Counted from the first letter of the stretch, positions 1 to 7,696 are shown. The stretch is 13,320 nt of DNA from an uncultured Christensenellaceae bacterium (GCA_910587025.1 CAJUKR010000045.1:1-13320); one strand, 5' to 3'. Numbers and translations: made by a program. Notes: generated by a model not told the origin, from the sequence alone.

Positions 1-402
1 GGAATCGCCTATTATTTGCTTGTCACGTTCTTCGCCGCTTGCGAGCATTTTCTGCACGACGAAAGGGGGAAGATCGATGACGGCTCTGCGGTCGTCCGCT
101 TCGTAAAGTTTGCCGAGTATACGCGAGGTGTCCTCGACTCCGAGTTCGCGCATAAAGTTGTCTTCCTGATCGTCGCTTATCTCGCAGATTAGCCGCGCGG
201 CTTTGTCTTTTCCGAGTGTGAGAAGCGCGTCGGCGCGGATCTCGGTGGGGATATGTCTGAGGACTTCGTTGATTTCCGCAATGGAAAGTTCGGAAAAAAG
301 TTCGGCGACCTTTTCCGTTTCGTTTTCCCTTATGTTCGCGGTAATGTCTGCCGCGATTGCTTCGCAAGCGGTAGCGTCAAGCTTGTTGTTTTCGTCAGCC
401 AT
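1..402 (-). CDS. mgtE: MgtE-type Mg2+ transporter, N-terminal part (3' end outside window)
   Basis: The 134 visible residues form the cytoplasmic N domain of an MgtE-like magnesium channel. In this family the N domain is a helical superhelix that, with the following CBS domains, gates Mg2+ entry through the membrane pore. The repeated helix pattern is visible: KVAELFSELSIAEINEVL, then RHIPTEIRADALLTL, then a DDRRAVIDLPPFVVQKML segment. The window edge cuts the protein at IIGDS, which matches the YPEDSAG motif that ends the N domain before CBS1. The start is ATG at 402, with a strong AGGAGG (408-413) 5 bases upstream. The gene is divergent from the amidohydrolase and has its own promoter. The pore and CBS domains are not in the window. 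A FliG-like protein shares the superhelical fold, but the DDRRAVIDLP and GDS segments favour MgtE. Confidence 0.8.
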   Translation of the reverse strand, partial: MADENNKLDATACEAIAADITANIRENETEKVAELFSELSIAEINEVLRHIPTEIRADALLTLGKDKAARLICEISDDQEDNFMRELGVEDTSRILGKLYEADDRRAVIDLPPFVVQKMLASGEERDKQIIGDS

Positions 403-407
403 GGCTA

Positions 408-413
408 CCTCCT
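408..413 (-). promoter_or_regulatory. Ribosome binding site of the mgtE gene
   Basis: On the minus strand this reads AGGAGG inside a longer AAAAAAGGAGGT, 5 bases before ATG at 402. It is the strongest Shine-Dalgarno sequence in the window and fixes the start. Confidence 0.85.
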
Positions 414-429
414 TTTTTCCCGTTGTTCT

Positions 430-458
430 ATTATACCGCGCCGCCGTATTTTTTGCAA
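430..458 (-). promoter_or_regulatory. Sigma-A-like promoter of mgtE
   Basis: On the minus strand TTGCAA (458-453) is followed after 17 bases by a consensus TATAAT (435-430). The predicted start is near 423, leaving a leader of about 21 bases that holds only the ribosome binding site. There is no room for an M-box (ykoK) Mg2+ riboswitch if this is the main promoter. Confidence 0.65.
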
Positions 459-495
459 CCGTTTCCGCCGCACTCCTACGGCATAATCTCTTAAA

Positions 496-519
496 ATTTT
501 CGCGTATATTTTCGCGCAT
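496..519. repeat. Two tandem copies of a 12-bp unit in the divergent intergenic region
   Basis: ATTTTCGCGTAT (496-507) is followed directly by ATTTTCGCGCAT (508-519), differing at one base. It lies between the divergent mgtE and amidohydrolase promoters, about 44 bases upstream of the latter's -35. It could be a regulator binding site. The rest of 403-599 is AT-rich and holds only the two promoters. Confidence 0.4.
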
Positions 520-562
520 AATAATATTAAATAATTTTAATGGTTCAATCGCCGAAAATCGT

Positions 563-592
563 TTGCTTTTTCATTGCTTCGTGTAGTATACT
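563..592 (+). promoter_or_regulatory. Candidate promoter of the amidohydrolase operon
   Basis: TTGCTT (563-568) is followed after 18 bases by TATACT (587-592). A start 7 bases downstream falls at 599, one base before the GTG at 600, so the transcript would be essentially leaderless. The -10 is good (5 of 6 consensus) and the -35 is weak (3 of 6). Confidence 0.5.
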
Positions 593-599
593 TTCTTAA

Positions 600-1703
600 G
601 TGGTCACAGCGGATAAAACAGAATCGCTTCTCGATTATATGATATCGGTGCGTCGGCACATTCACGCCGATCCCGAGCTGTCGAGCGAGGAATACAGTAC
701 GAGCGCGTTCATAGAACGCGAACTCGCCGCTTTCGGGCTCGTGACGAAGAAAGCTCATACCGGACTTATTGCGGACATAAAGGGCAAAGGAAAGGATACG
801 GTCGCGTTTCGCGCCGACTTCGACGCGTTGCCCATTGCCGAAAAGACCGGTTTGCCGTTCGCTTCGTCAAACGGGAATATGCACGCCTGCGGGCACGACG
901 GTCATACCGCTATGCTCCTCGGCGCGGCGAAATATCTTTCCGCCCATACGCCGGAAAATAACGTCAGACTGATTTTTCAGTTCGGCGAAGAGGGCGACGG
1001 CGGCGCGGAAACGATGATCGGACACGGCGCGACGGACGGAGTGGATGCAGTCTACGCGTTTCACTTGTGTCCGGAACTCGACAAAGGCAGGATCGGAACG
1101 AACGATTCCACGCTGTTTGCGGGTGTTGCCGAGTTCGATGTGATATTCGAAGGAAAAAGCGCGCACTGCGCGAGTCGGAGCGAAGGCGTCGATGCGCTCG
1201 CGGCGGCGGCGGAGTTTTATAAAAAACTGGATTCTTGCCGCGGAAGCAGGGCGAATACGCTTCTTCACGTCGGCGCGCTCGCGGCCGGTACGGCGCGTAA
1301 CGTAGTCGCATGCGCGGCGGAACTGAAATGCTCGTTCCGATTCTTCGACAAAGCGGATATGCCGCCTGTTCTGGACGATGTGCGTCGATTGATCGAAAAT
1401 ACGGACGCGGCGTTCGGGACGACGGGACGGCTGGACGTCAGGTCGGTATATCCTCCGCTCGTAAACGACGCAAAGTGTGTCGGACGGCTCGGAAAACTGA
1501 CAGAGCTGACGAAAACGGACGGGCGTTATACCGCGGAAGATTTCGCATTTTATCTCGAGCGCGTGCCTGGCTGTATGGCGTGGCTGGGCGTTAGGGACGA
1601 AAAACACGATTCGGCGCTTCACAGCGATACTTTCGATTTCGACGAAACGGTCATGCTGACGGGCGCTGAACTGTTCATAAAATTGGCAGATACAGGAGTT
1701 TGA
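600..1703 (+). CDS. M20D-family metal-dependent amidohydrolase
   Basis: A 367-residue cytoplasmic peptidase/amidohydrolase of the M20D group (N-acyl amino acid, hippurate or peptide hydrolases). The order of motifs fits the family: RRHIHADPELSSEE (about 18-31), ADFDALPI (72-79), HACGHDGHT (95-103), EEG (130-132), FHLCPEL (154-160), then a SAHCASR dimerisation-domain motif, EDFAFYLERVPG and LHSDTF near the end. All five expected metal ligands are present: Cys97, His99, Glu131, His155 and His341. No signal peptide is seen. The substrate cannot be told from sequence. The start is GTG at 600: an in-frame TAA lies directly before it, so no longer version is possible. ATG at 639 is the alternative start. 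Neither has a Shine-Dalgarno sequence. It is the first gene of a dense operon; the next start follows its stop by 4 bases. Confidence 0.9.
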   Translation: MVTADKTESLLDYMISVRRHIHADPELSSEEYSTSAFIERELAAFGLVTKKAHTGLIADIKGKGKDTVAFRADFDALPIAEKTGLPFASSNGNMHACGHDGHTAMLLGAAKYLSAHTPENNVRLIFQFGEEGDGGAETMIGHGATDGVDAVYAFHLCPELDKGRIGTNDSTLFAGVAEFDVIFEGKSAHCASRSEGVDALAAAAEFYKKLDSCRGSRANTLLHVGALAAGTARNVVACAAELKCSFRFFDKADMPPVLDDVRRLIENTDAAFGTTGRLDVRSVYPPLVNDAKCVGRLGKLTELTKTDGRYTAEDFAFYLERVPGCMAWLGVRDEKHDSALHSDTFDFDETVMLTGAELFIKLADTGV

Positions 1704-1707
1704 ATAT

Positions 1708-2943
1708 ATGGCTGAAGAAATAAAGAGATCCGTATTTTCCGTCGGCTCGAAAGCGGGGCGGAGAGATGAATTTACCGCCGAGCAGTTGCCCGGGAAGTGG
1801 ACCGCGTTCAAAGCGACGTTTTCCTGCGGTATGTCCAAAGTGCTCATGGCGAGTTTGTTCTGCGTGCTGTTCTGCACGCCGGCTATCGCTTGGGTCGTTT
1901 TGTTCTCGTCGTTATTTCTTTCCCGCGTCGGCGCGTCGTTCCCTTACGGGATTTTCGACGGCTTGGGATATGCGGGGCCCGGCGCGCTCACCGAAGGGCT
2001 CAATTCTGCGTATATACTCGGCGCAATGCGGTATTACGAATACGCGCTCATTGAGTTCTCCGTGCTTATTCCGTGCATAGCGGTCGGCGCGATCGGACTG
2101 GGCGGGCTTGTATACGTCGCAAGACTTTCGATGTTCGGCGGCGCGGACAGCCGCAATATAAAAGTAATACGCACGTTTTTCACAGGTGTGAAGTATACGT
2201 GGTCGCGCGCGCTTGTCGGCGGTTTCCTTGTCGGCGCGAGCGTTTTTCTCATGATATTCTGCGCGTATGTGTTCGACGCTTATGCGCTCGGTTTGGGCGG
2301 CAAGATCGTTACGATGATCTTCTCGATCGCGCTTATAGTGGTAGTAAGTATTTACGCGTATTATCTTGTCACCATTGCCGCGAATTACGAAAACCCGTTC
2401 GGTTCTACGCTTAAGGACGCGTTTACGCTTACGTTCGTTCGTATGCCCGCAAATCTGCTTTGCGCGGCGTTCGTGGCGCTCGTCGTCGGACTGGCGTTCC
2501 TGCTGATACTTTTTCTCGGCAATTCCACTTTCGGCACGATATTCTGGTTCGTATTGTTTTTCATCGGGTTTTACGCCGTTTGCGGTATATTCGTTGCTTT
2601 CAATCAGGCGTCGTTCGCGAAGAAGATAAACGACGGTATGTCGGAGCGCGAAAGCAAAGCGCGCACCGAAGAATCGTATGCGGCTATACGCGCGGCGAAA
2701 GCGGCGGGAGATCGTCCCGCGAAAAACAAGCAGGCTCAGCCCGCAAAGTATGTCAATCCGAAAAAGAAAAAGAAGCAGACCGAAAACGAGAAACCCGTTC
2801 CCGTGCAGAAGAAGGCGGCGGGCGGATACTCGGAAGCGGAGCTTAAGCAGATGGAAGAAGACAAGCGCAGACTTCTCGACGAAGAAACCGCAAAAGAGAA
2901 GATCGCAACGGAGGACATGTCGGTTTACGAGGACGACGAATGA
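1708..2943 (+). CDS. Six-helix membrane protein, DUF624/YesL-like, with charged C-terminal tail
   Basis: A 411-residue integral membrane protein of unknown function. Hydrophobic segments lie at about 44-72, 112-140, 167-193, 199-225, 248-271 and 275-300. The part from residue 150 (RTFF, then paired helices, then NYENPFGSTLKDAF before helix 5) resembles the layout of DUF624 (YesL-like) proteins, but this one is about twice their usual size of roughly 200 residues. The extra length is a 24-residue or longer charged N-terminus, an extended loop after helix 1 and a hydrophilic tail (about 305-411) with a PKKKKKQ patch and an acidic, helix-prone end that may form a coiled coil. The tail should be cytoplasmic. 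AGGAG (1694-1698) lies 9 bases before the ATG, inside the end of the preceding gene. The stop overlaps the next start (ATGA). The gene is certain; the family assignment is tentative. Confidence 0.8.
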   Translation: MAEEIKRSVFSVGSKAGRRDEFTAEQLPGKWTAFKATFSCGMSKVLMASLFCVLFCTPAIAWVVLFSSLFLSRVGASFPYGIFDGLGYAGPGALTEGLNSAYILGAMRYYEYALIEFSVLIPCIAVGAIGLGGLVYVARLSMFGGADSRNIKVIRTFFTGVKYTWSRALVGGFLVGASVFLMIFCAYVFDAYALGLGGKIVTMIFSIALIVVVSIYAYYLVTIAANYENPFGSTLKDAFTLTFVRMPANLLCAAFVALVVGLAFLLILFLGNSTFGTIFWFVLFFIGFYAVCGIFVAFNQASFAKKINDGMSERESKARTEESYAAIRAAKAAGDRPAKNKQAQPAKYVNPKKKKKQTENEKPVPVQKKAAGGYSEAELKQMEEDKRRLLDEETAKEKIATEDMSVYEDDE

Positions 2944-4586
2944 TAATCGGTTTCGAACAATCTGAAGAATATTATCTTTCGGGCTCGGAGGAGAGCAGCG
3001 CGAGGGGCGACGGTTTTCGATCGCTCCTTTACGCGCGTAAGGCGGCGGACTTCGGGAACAGAGCGGGCAAACTCCGTATGGCGGTAGCATTGTACGAAAC
3101 GGGCAATCTTTCCGATGCGCTGAAAGCTTATATGAGTCTGTACCTCGACGGCGACAAAAGCGGCGAGGTGCTTGCCGGTCTTGTAAAGACGCTTTGCGCA
3201 ATGACCCGATACGCTTCCGCTCAGGCGTTTATTTACGAGGGACGCGAATCGGGTATATTTCCCGAACCGTCTTTTCGTTTGTATTCCGATGCCGAAGCGA
3301 TCGAGATGAACGGCAAAATATCTCAGCTGTATCCCGATAACGCATCCGACGTCGAAATGGCGGCGGCTATTTATATGTTCAACCGCGGCGACGTTCTGAA
3401 CGATAAGATGTATGTTACGGATATGTTGCTTTCGAGTAAAAGACACGGTTACGGTTCGCGTATATTCGCCGCGGCGAGCATAGCCACGCCAGACCGCATG
3501 ACCGTTCAGTCGGCGCAGTCTTATTTGAATATGTATAACCGTCTTTCGGACGGCGAAAAACTTTTCCCTCCGCTTCTCGCAACCCGCATAATAGCGTTGG
3601 CGGTGCTCGGGCGAAAAGGAGAAGTCCAACAGAGCGTGGACGAAATGGCAACGGCGGAAATGCCTGCGGAATCTCATGATATATACAAGTGCGCCGTTGC
3701 GGCTATGTGCGTGGGCGACAGCGTCCTTGCCGCGGATTATCTCGAAGAACTCATAACAATAGTACATGAAAAAAGTTTGCTCATATGCGCCGCCGTGGCG
3801 GAAATGAATATAGACGAAAACGACCGCGCCGCCGAGCTTTTCGGCAGAGTGCTCGTGATCGACCCGAATAACTATATCGCCAGATATTGGCTTGCGCGTC
3901 TGCATTCGGGAGAAAAGTGCAGCGCGGACTTTGATGCGATTCTCCCCGCGGAAGAAGAAACGGCATTACGCGAAGTGCTTGCCGAGGTCATAGCTTCGCC
4001 CGAAAAACACGAAACGGGCGATGCGGAAACTGAGAAAAAACTCACCGATCTGATCGAGTACGGCAATCGTTCGTTTGCGGTATATGCCTGCAAGGCGCTT
4101 GCGTCTCTCGGAGTATATACCGATCTTGTGCGCCGCGAACTTCTTTCGCCCGAACATCATACCGATTTTGTCCGCGAAGTGGCCGTGGAGCTGATGCTCG
4201 GATATCCCGACGAGCCCGTCGAAGTGTTTGCTTTCGGTATAAAGGAACTCAAAAATCCGATAGATCTCGAAAAAGAGGGTTGTCCGTACGAAGTGGCGCG
4301 CGCATATCTGCTCGCTTACGTTACTTCGAGACTGTTCGAGGTCGGAAGAGAAGAACAGATCACCGATATTATGCGCGAGCATATGAATCAGCTTGCTTCC
4401 TGCGAACTGTCCGGCGACGCCAATGTTCAGAGCGCGGCTGCGGCGATCTTATATGTTTCGGGCGCGCCTGGGATAAAAAATCTTCAGGAAGCGTCGTTGC
4501 TGTTCTCTCAGGCGACGGAGGAAATCACTGGAAATTTCAGTCGTATGCTCGGCGGCAGATCGACAAACAGAGGTAAAAAGTCGTGA
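2940..4586 (+). CDS. TPR-type alpha-solenoid protein of unknown function
   Basis: A 548-residue cytoplasmic protein, almost entirely helical, with no signal peptide and no membrane segment. TPR-like helix pairs are seen at about 44-71 (LRMAVALYETGNLSDALKAY), 78-100 and 279-322. The last is the clearest, with DRAAELFGRVLVIDPNN and YWLARL spacing. The middle and C-terminal parts (about 350-530) are also helical but do not show a clean TPR consensus. No catalytic motif is visible, so it probably acts as a protein-binding scaffold. It starts by a 4-base overlap with the membrane protein gene (ATGA at 2940-2943), with GAGGA 6 bases upstream. It ends in a 4-base overlap with the HEAT-like gene. The coupling suggests the three products are made in step and may work together at the membrane. 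The precise role is unknown. Confidence 0.85.
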   Translation: MIIGFEQSEEYYLSGSEESSARGDGFRSLLYARKAADFGNRAGKLRMAVALYETGNLSDALKAYMSLYLDGDKSGEVLAGLVKTLCAMTRYASAQAFIYEGRESGIFPEPSFRLYSDAEAIEMNGKISQLYPDNASDVEMAAAIYMFNRGDVLNDKMYVTDMLLSSKRHGYGSRIFAAASIATPDRMTVQSAQSYLNMYNRLSDGEKLFPPLLATRIIALAVLGRKGEVQQSVDEMATAEMPAESHDIYKCAVAAMCVGDSVLAADYLEELITIVHEKSLLICAAVAEMNIDENDRAAELFGRVLVIDPNNYIARYWLARLHSGEKCSADFDAILPAEEETALREVLAEVIASPEKHETGDAETEKKLTDLIEYGNRSFAVYACKALASLGVYTDLVRRELLSPEHHTDFVREVAVELMLGYPDEPVEVFAFGIKELKNPIDLEKEGCPYEVARAYLLAYVTSRLFEVGREEQITDIMREHMNQLASCELSGDANVQSAAAAILYVSGAPGIKNLQEASLLFSQATEEITGNFSRMLGGRSTNRGKKS

Positions 4587-5377
4587 ATCTCGAAGCACTT
4601 TTCGAAAAAGAACTGCGCGAATATTTTTCGACGCACAGAGGTATAGACCCCGATAAACTCGACGATATTGCGGTTTCGGTTTACGGGCAATGGGCTGATA
4701 AGCCGTGCGCCGAGCTGGAAGGCAAGACGCCGCGCGCTTACGTTTCGGAGATCGACGACCCCAATGCGCTTATTGCCGGCGCTATGGAGAGCGTGGAACG
4801 CGGAGGGGAGCCTTCGCCGCTGTTTGCCGAACGCATAATAGGTATGCCGTCGGCATTGCGCGGACTGATCGAAATTCTGTCGGACGCAAGCAAGCCCGAA
4901 GCCGTACGCACGGCGGCGGCTCAATTGCTCGGTCGAACGGAAAAATTGCCGATTAACGAATTTACGGATCTGATATTCGATCCCGACACACCGACAGAAC
5001 TCCGCGAAACGCTGATCGACAGGCTGAAGTATGAGAAGAATATCGGAAGCGTGCTTATCGAACGTATGGCGGAAACGGACGGAGAGGGCAGAAAGATACT
5101 CGCGGAACTTCTCGTCCGATCGGGAGAACGCAACGACGGTATACTCGAAATGCTTTTGAGCCTGCTCGACGAACGCGGAGCTTTGCCGTTCGCGGCTCAG
5201 CTTCTTGCCGAATACGGCGATTCGCGCGCGATAGAAAAACTGAGCGAGCTTGCCGAAACGTGCGACTATGCCGATTATACCGAACTTCGCAACGCCGTGG
5301 AGATGCTGGGCGGAGAATTGACGCTGAGATTGAACTGGGACGGCGACAGGACGTATAAAATCATCAAGGGCGAATAA
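4583..5377 (+). CDS. HEAT-like alpha-solenoid protein of unknown function
   Basis: A 264-residue soluble protein starting with GTG at 4583, which overlaps the stop of the TPR gene as GTGA. AGAGG lies 9 bases upstream. Residues 1-60 form a separate N-terminal region with a YGQWADKPCAELEGKTPRAY segment (34-53), reminiscent of the 'W...P...L.GKTP' segment in some SEC-C-associated and similar bacterial proteins, though I cannot confirm a link. Residues about 85-245 are short paired helices with HEAT-like spacing (SALRGLIEILSDA, EAVRTAAAQLLG, TELRETLIDRLKY, AIEKLSELAE). The final DRTYKIIKGE looks like a beta strand tail. No active-site motif is seen. Together with the preceding gene it makes a pair of neighbouring solenoid proteins, which suggests a scaffolding complex. 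Confidence 0.8.
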   Translation: MNLEALFEKELREYFSTHRGIDPDKLDDIAVSVYGQWADKPCAELEGKTPRAYVSEIDDPNALIAGAMESVERGGEPSPLFAERIIGMPSALRGLIEILSDASKPEAVRTAAAQLLGRTEKLPINEFTDLIFDPDTPTELRETLIDRLKYEKNIGSVLIERMAETDGEGRKILAELLVRSGERNDGILEMLLSLLDERGALPFAAQLLAEYGDSRAIEKLSELAETCDYADYTELRNAVEMLGGELTLRLNWDGDRTYKIIKGE

Positions 5378-5386
5378 ATTAGGGGT

Positions 5387-6130
5387 ATGGAGTATAAAAC
5401 CGTTACCCTTGACGACGTAAAAAACAACGACGAGTTCAACGCGCTCGTTTGCGGACAGCAGGAATATCTCGAGCGGCTCGGCTACACCGAACACGGACGC
5501 AGGCATATAGGATACGTTTCGCGCGTGACGGCGAATATTCTCGAAGCTACGGGATTCGATAAGCGCACGGTGGAACTGGGCGCGATCACGGGCTGGGTGC
5601 ACGACATAGGCAACGCCCTCAACAGGAAGTATCACGGACTGACTGGCGGCGTGATCGCGTATAACGTGCTCGTACGCATGGGTATGGATCCCGCCGAAGC
5701 TACGATCGTGGGCAACGCCGTCGGCAATCACGAGGAGGATGTCGGCGTCGCCACTAATCCGATCTCTGCGGCGCTTCAGCTTGCCGACAAATCGGACGCG
5801 CATCGAAGCCGTATAAATCGCAGTAATTACGACGAGCACGATATTCACGACCGAGTGAATATGTCTATAAAGAAGAATTATCTTGTCGTTGATAAGGAAA
5901 AGCAGGTGATGCGGCTTGTTATAATCATGAGTTCGTCGTCCGCGCCGATGGAATATCTGCAGATATATCTGTCGCGCATGGTAATGTGCGAAAAAGCCGC
6001 GACATACCTCGGTTATACTTTCGAGCTTGTTATAAACGGCGTGCTTATAAACCATCATCGCCGATCCTTCGGTACGCGTATCAAGCTCCGCGGAGCGGAA
6101 AAAGAACTCACGCCGTCCGAACAGGAATAA
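5387..6130 (+). CDS. HD-domain phosphohydrolase
   Basis: A 247-residue cytoplasmic HD-superfamily protein of the roughly 240-residue kind common in Clostridia. The metal site is complete: His36/His40 in YTEHGRRH, His72-Asp73 in WVHDIGN, His83, His115 in VGNHEE and Asp134 in LADKSD. HD proteins of this kind hydrolyse phosphate esters or nucleotides using metal ions; the substrate is unknown here. After the HD core comes a region with VNMSIKKNYLVVD and a MEYLQIYLSRMVMC helix, also typical of the group. The start is ATG at 5387, 9 bases after the HEAT gene stop. The AGGGG (5381-5385) is only 1 base from the ATG, closer than normal, so initiation may depend on coupling to upstream translation. 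The stop lies 20 bases before gltX. Confidence 0.88.
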   Translation: MEYKTVTLDDVKNNDEFNALVCGQQEYLERLGYTEHGRRHIGYVSRVTANILEATGFDKRTVELGAITGWVHDIGNALNRKYHGLTGGVIAYNVLVRMGMDPAEATIVGNAVGNHEEDVGVATNPISAALQLADKSDAHRSRINRSNYDEHDIHDRVNMSIKKNYLVVDKEKQVMRLVIIMSSSSAPMEYLQIYLSRMVMCEKAATYLGYTFELVINGVLINHHRRSFGTRIKLRGAEKELTPSEQE

Positions 6131-6150
6131 GACGGCGTTACGGAGAGAAT

Positions 6151-7638
6151 ATGAACGATAAAAAAGTAAGAACGAGATTTGCGCCCTCGCCGACGGGGTA
6201 TCTTCATATCGGCGGAATGAGAACGGCGCTTTACGCGTATCTGTTTGCGAAACAGCACGGCGGCGATTTTATTCTCCGTCTCGAAGACACCGACCGCGAA
6301 CGTCTCGTGGGCGACGCGGCGGAGATAATATACGATTCGATGAAAGAAGCCGGACTCGTTTACGACGAAGGTCCGGATGTGGGCGGCGCGTACGGACCGT
6401 ACATTCAGTCCGAACGCCGCGAAATATATCTCGAATATGCGGCTCGGCTCATAGAGAGCGGCGACGCGTATTATTGTTTCTGCACCAAAGAGCGACTGGA
6501 CGAGATGCACAAATCGGGCGCGACCAAATACGACAAATCGTGTATGCGCATTCCGCTGTCCGAAGCCAAAGCCCGCGTGGCGGCGGGCGAGCCGTACGTT
6601 ATCCGTCAGAATATCCCGCTTGACGGCGAGTATACTTTCCACGACCATGTTTTCGGCGACGTGACCGTACCTTATGCCGATCTCGAAGATAATGTGCTTA
6701 TAAAGAGCGACGGGCTTCCCACGTACAATTTCGCGAACGTGATCGACGACCACCTTATGGGCATAACTCACGTTATCCGCGGCGTGGAGTATCTTTCGTC
6801 CACTCCGAAGTACGATTTACTGTATCGCGCTTTCGGTTGGGAACCGCCCGAGTACATACACCTTCAGCCGATTATGCGCGATGCTCAGCATAAGCTGTCC
6901 AAGCGTTACGGCGCGGCAAGTTATAAGGATTTTATAAACAAAGGTTATCTTAAAGACGCGATCGTCAACTATATAGCGCTACTCGGTTGGAGCCCGAAAG
7001 ACAACACCGAAAAATTCGGTATGGATTACATGATCGAAAACTTTTCGCTCGGCGGATTGTCGAAATCGCCGTCCATATTCGACGAAACGAAACTTCGTTG
7101 GCTTAACGGCGTGTATATCAAGGATATGACCGACGAGGAGTTTTACGAACATGCTTTGCCTTTTATGGAGCGCGTCGAGTACCTGAAAGGGTACGACCTG
7201 AAGTATCTCGCATCTTTGCTTCATTCGAGAGCGGAATCCTTCGCCGATGTGGGCGCGAGCGAGTATTTCGAAAATATGCGTACGTCGGACGGCGATCTTT
7301 CGGTCAATCTGACCGAGTTCCTGACCAAGTTCGACGAACTTTCTCCCGAACTTTTCGTCCATGCAAAGAACAAGACGGACGCCGACCTTGCAAAAGCAAT
7401 GATCCCCGACCTTATGCGCATAACGCGGGAGAACTGGGGCGAGGGCTTATATCCCGCGCTCGAAGCCTACGCGGCGGAAAAGGGAGTAAAGAAGGGCGCC
7501 GTGCTTTGGATATATCGTATCGCGATAACAGCGTCACCCGTTACCCCCGGCGGCGCGACCGAAATGGCTGTTCTTCTCGGGCGGGAAAAGACCCTCGAAA
7601 GATTTGCCAAATCGCTCGAAATTCTGAATAAGCAATAG
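6151..7638 (+). CDS. gltX: Glutamyl-tRNA synthetase
   Basis: A 495-residue class I aminoacyl-tRNA synthetase that charges tRNA-Glu with glutamate (in many Bacillota it also charges tRNA-Gln for later amidation). Both signature motifs are present: HIGG (19-22, the HIGH box, after RFAPSPTGYL) and KLSKR (248-252, the KMSKS loop, after RDAQH). Other family segments are FILRLEDTDRER (40-51), SDGLPTYNFANVIDDHLMGITHVIRG and ALLGWSPKDN. A CFC pair (109-111) and Cys131 recall the zinc-binding insert of E. coli GluRS, but the expected final His is missing, so zinc binding is doubtful. Length is normal. The frame stays open upstream, but the start is ATG at 6151: GGAG (6142-6145) lies 5 bases before it and the residues from there match the family N-terminus. 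It is the last gene of the plus-strand block and is followed by a strong hairpin. Confidence 0.97.
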   Translation: MNDKKVRTRFAPSPTGYLHIGGMRTALYAYLFAKQHGGDFILRLEDTDRERLVGDAAEIIYDSMKEAGLVYDEGPDVGGAYGPYIQSERREIYLEYAARLIESGDAYYCFCTKERLDEMHKSGATKYDKSCMRIPLSEAKARVAAGEPYVIRQNIPLDGEYTFHDHVFGDVTVPYADLEDNVLIKSDGLPTYNFANVIDDHLMGITHVIRGVEYLSSTPKYDLLYRAFGWEPPEYIHLQPIMRDAQHKLSKRYGAASYKDFINKGYLKDAIVNYIALLGWSPKDNTEKFGMDYMIENFSLGGLSKSPSIFDETKLRWLNGVYIKDMTDEEFYEHALPFMERVEYLKGYDLKYLASLLHSRAESFADVGASEYFENMRTSDGDLSVNLTEFLTKFDELSPELFVHAKNKTDADLAKAMIPDLMRITRENWGEGLYPALEAYAAEKGVKKGAVLWIYRIAITASPVTPGGATEMAVLLGREKTLERFAKSLEILNKQ

Positions 7639-7646
7639 TATGATTT

Positions 7647-7692
7647 ACAAATAAAAGAAACCGCGCGAACTCGCACGGTTTCTTTTATTTGT
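7647..7692. terminator. Bidirectional terminator between gltX and the surface-protein gene
   Basis: Perfect 17-bp arms at 7647-7663 and 7676-7692, extended by three inner G-C pairs around an AACT loop (7668-7671), with one C/A mismatch between. The right arm of each transcript is U-rich (TTTCTTTTATTT on the plus strand, and the same read from the other strand). It starts 8 bases after the gltX stop and lies 4 bases from the convergent stop, so it can serve both genes. Confidence 0.85.
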
Positions 7693-7696
7693 GATT

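Noticed and set aside
2759..2779. An A-rich run in the lysine patch of the membrane protein gene as a possible frameshift site
   Set aside because: The run is broken by G after each five As and does not form a slippery heptamer. The frame continues to a sensible end with a 4-base overlap to the next gene.
1912..3201. A 429-codon open frame on the minus strand across the membrane protein gene
   Set aside because: Arg-rich composition without domains, opposite a protein with clear membrane helices; a mirror of codon bias.
4508..6058. A 516-codon open frame on the minus strand across the HEAT-like and HD genes
   Set aside because: It is antisense to well-supported genes and is rich in Arg, His, Phe and Tyr with no motif. 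Codon bias of the real genes (few TTA, CTA and TCA codons) opens the opposite strand.
5986..6150. A 55-codon N-terminal extension of gltX
   Set aside because: It overlaps the HD gene in another frame, has no family similarity and no ribosome binding site, whereas ATG 6151 has GGAG and the conserved N-terminus.
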